From NCBI GenBank assembly GCA_965206015.1, contig CBDBIW010000004.1, forward strand, positions 124,001 to 188,000: a stretch of 64,000 nt of DNA. Reading direction: 5' to 3'. Source of the DNA: JAJCYL01 sp965206015. Its GTDB lineage: Bacteria; Bacteroidota; Bacteroidia; Cytophagales; Cyclobacteriaceae. A model generated the notes under the pieces. The model was not told the DNA's origin and did no database searches. It saw only the letters and a program-made list of their open reading frames with translations. This document shows positions 63,638-64,000 of this stretch, in pieces. A program made the position numbers and the translations under genes. Each line of letters opens with the position of its first letter. Position 1 is the stretch's first letter.

Positions 63638-64000
63638 AACTGAATTCCAAGATTAAATGAAAGACTGCTCAGCGTTATCTTAGAGTTAATGAATTCAACT
63701 TGATTTGTTGAAGGGTCTATTAAAATTGCCCTACCATCAGCTATATTTTGAATGTTTATTCCAATCGCAGGAAGAAAACTTATTTTTCTTCTTTTTATTA
63801 TATATCCAAGTCCGGATGAGAAATGAAATCCTTTCTCGAATTCCTGACTGATTTTTAGAGCAGTACCTAAATTCAAAAAAGCGAATAGAGAGTTCTCATC
63901 ACTACTTATAAATCTTCTCACTTCGAGGAAGACTGGCAGAGTATTGTGTTGTGGATTATGATATCCGTCTAACCCTAAGCCTAATCCTACTGAAGTTTTA
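63634..64000 (-). CDS. Outer-membrane beta-barrel protein, C-terminal part
   Basis: The frame continues off the window end. The visible 122 residues (KTSVGLGLGLDGYHNPQHN, then FLEVRRFI, FAFLNLGTALKI and FEKGFHFSSGLGYIIKRRK, ending SLSFNLGIQF) have the alternating pattern and terminal Phe of a small porin-like barrel. Its stop overlaps the start of the lipoprotein gene. Full size and function unknown. Confidence 0.6.
   Translation of the reverse strand, partial: KTSVGLGLGLDGYHNPQHNTLPVFLEVRRFISSDENSLFAFLNLGTALKISQEFEKGFHFSSGLGYIIKRRKISFLPAIGINIQNIADGRAILIDPSTNQVEFINSKITLSSLSFNLGIQF

Overview
The window looks like part of the chromosome of a Bacteroidota bacterium, most likely a marine or algae-associated Cytophagales member. 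Supporting signs are a SusC/SusD pair driven by FecR and an ECF sigma factor, a BatB/BatC pair, promoter boxes of the Bacteroidota form TAnnTTTG, many Bacteroidota lipoproteins, two sulfatases, and low-to-moderate GC. No rRNA or CRISPR array is present. Two tRNAs lie near 19.2 kb.

Layout. 0-6.4 kb: remnant of a sugar-binding lipoprotein, a sugar MFS porter, then a tight + strand operon (homogentisate dioxygenase, acetoacetyl-CoA synthetase, thiolase) that carries tyrosine breakdown products to acetyl-CoA. 6.5-8.6 kb: three successive broken genes (class V aminotransferase, MaoC dehydratase, SDR) ending at a 44-bp perfect palindrome. 8.7-16.4 kb: ECF sigma, PIG-L deacetylase, SusD, SusC with an STN domain, and FecR. 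16.7-24.4 kb: sterol-desaturase-like enzyme, a four-box voltage-gated cation channel with filter TLEGWNE, tRNA-Arg and tRNA-Ser, BatB/BatC, a second thiolase, a YwqK/MORN-repeat protein and a broken phosphoesterase. 24.5-29.4 kb: a PcRGLX/YetA-like (exo-rhamnogalacturonan-lyase-related) protein and an insertion-sequence graveyard. 29.5-34.1 kb: sulfotransferase and an Sdh1-like succinate dehydrogenase (C-A-B order) with a four-helix-bundle gene bracketed by inverted repeats between sdhA and sdhB. 34.2-40.8 kb: MFS porter, sugar isomerase, two paralogous Gfo/Idh/MocA dehydrogenases and a Cys/Met-metabolism PLP enzyme. 41-44.6 kb: a phosphatase, a decayed SecB-like gene and two fused IS remnants. 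44.6-57.4 kb: a decayed polysaccharide-utilisation region (broken GH78, GH43, DUF5060 hydrolase and xylose isomerase; apparently intact sulfatase, FBPase and xylose porter; an IS3 element that cut two genes). 57.9-64 kb: truncated membrane protein and purD meeting at a breakpoint, a ceramide-desaturase-like enzyme, an IS1595-family element, an erythromycin-esterase-like gene flanked by two attC-like sites, and two envelope genes running off the end.

How the genes work together. Sulfatases, GH78/GH43-type hydrolases, a rhamnogalacturonan-lyase relative, xylose isomerase and sugar porters together suggest use of a sulfated rhamnose/xylose-rich polysaccharide (ulvan-like is an inference), but most of the hydrolases are now broken. 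About nineteen loci in 64 kb carry frameshifts, in-frame stops, tandem micro-duplications or truncations, while core metabolic genes (sdh, fbp, hmgA, aacS) are open. That pattern argues for real gene decay more than for random sequencing error, although single-base lesions need reads to confirm.

The most interesting items are the attC-like sites around the esterase-like gene (an integron-type cassette without a visible integrase), the IVS-like four-helix-bundle element inside the sdh operon, the sphingolipid delta-4-desaturase homologue, and the TLEGWNE channel.
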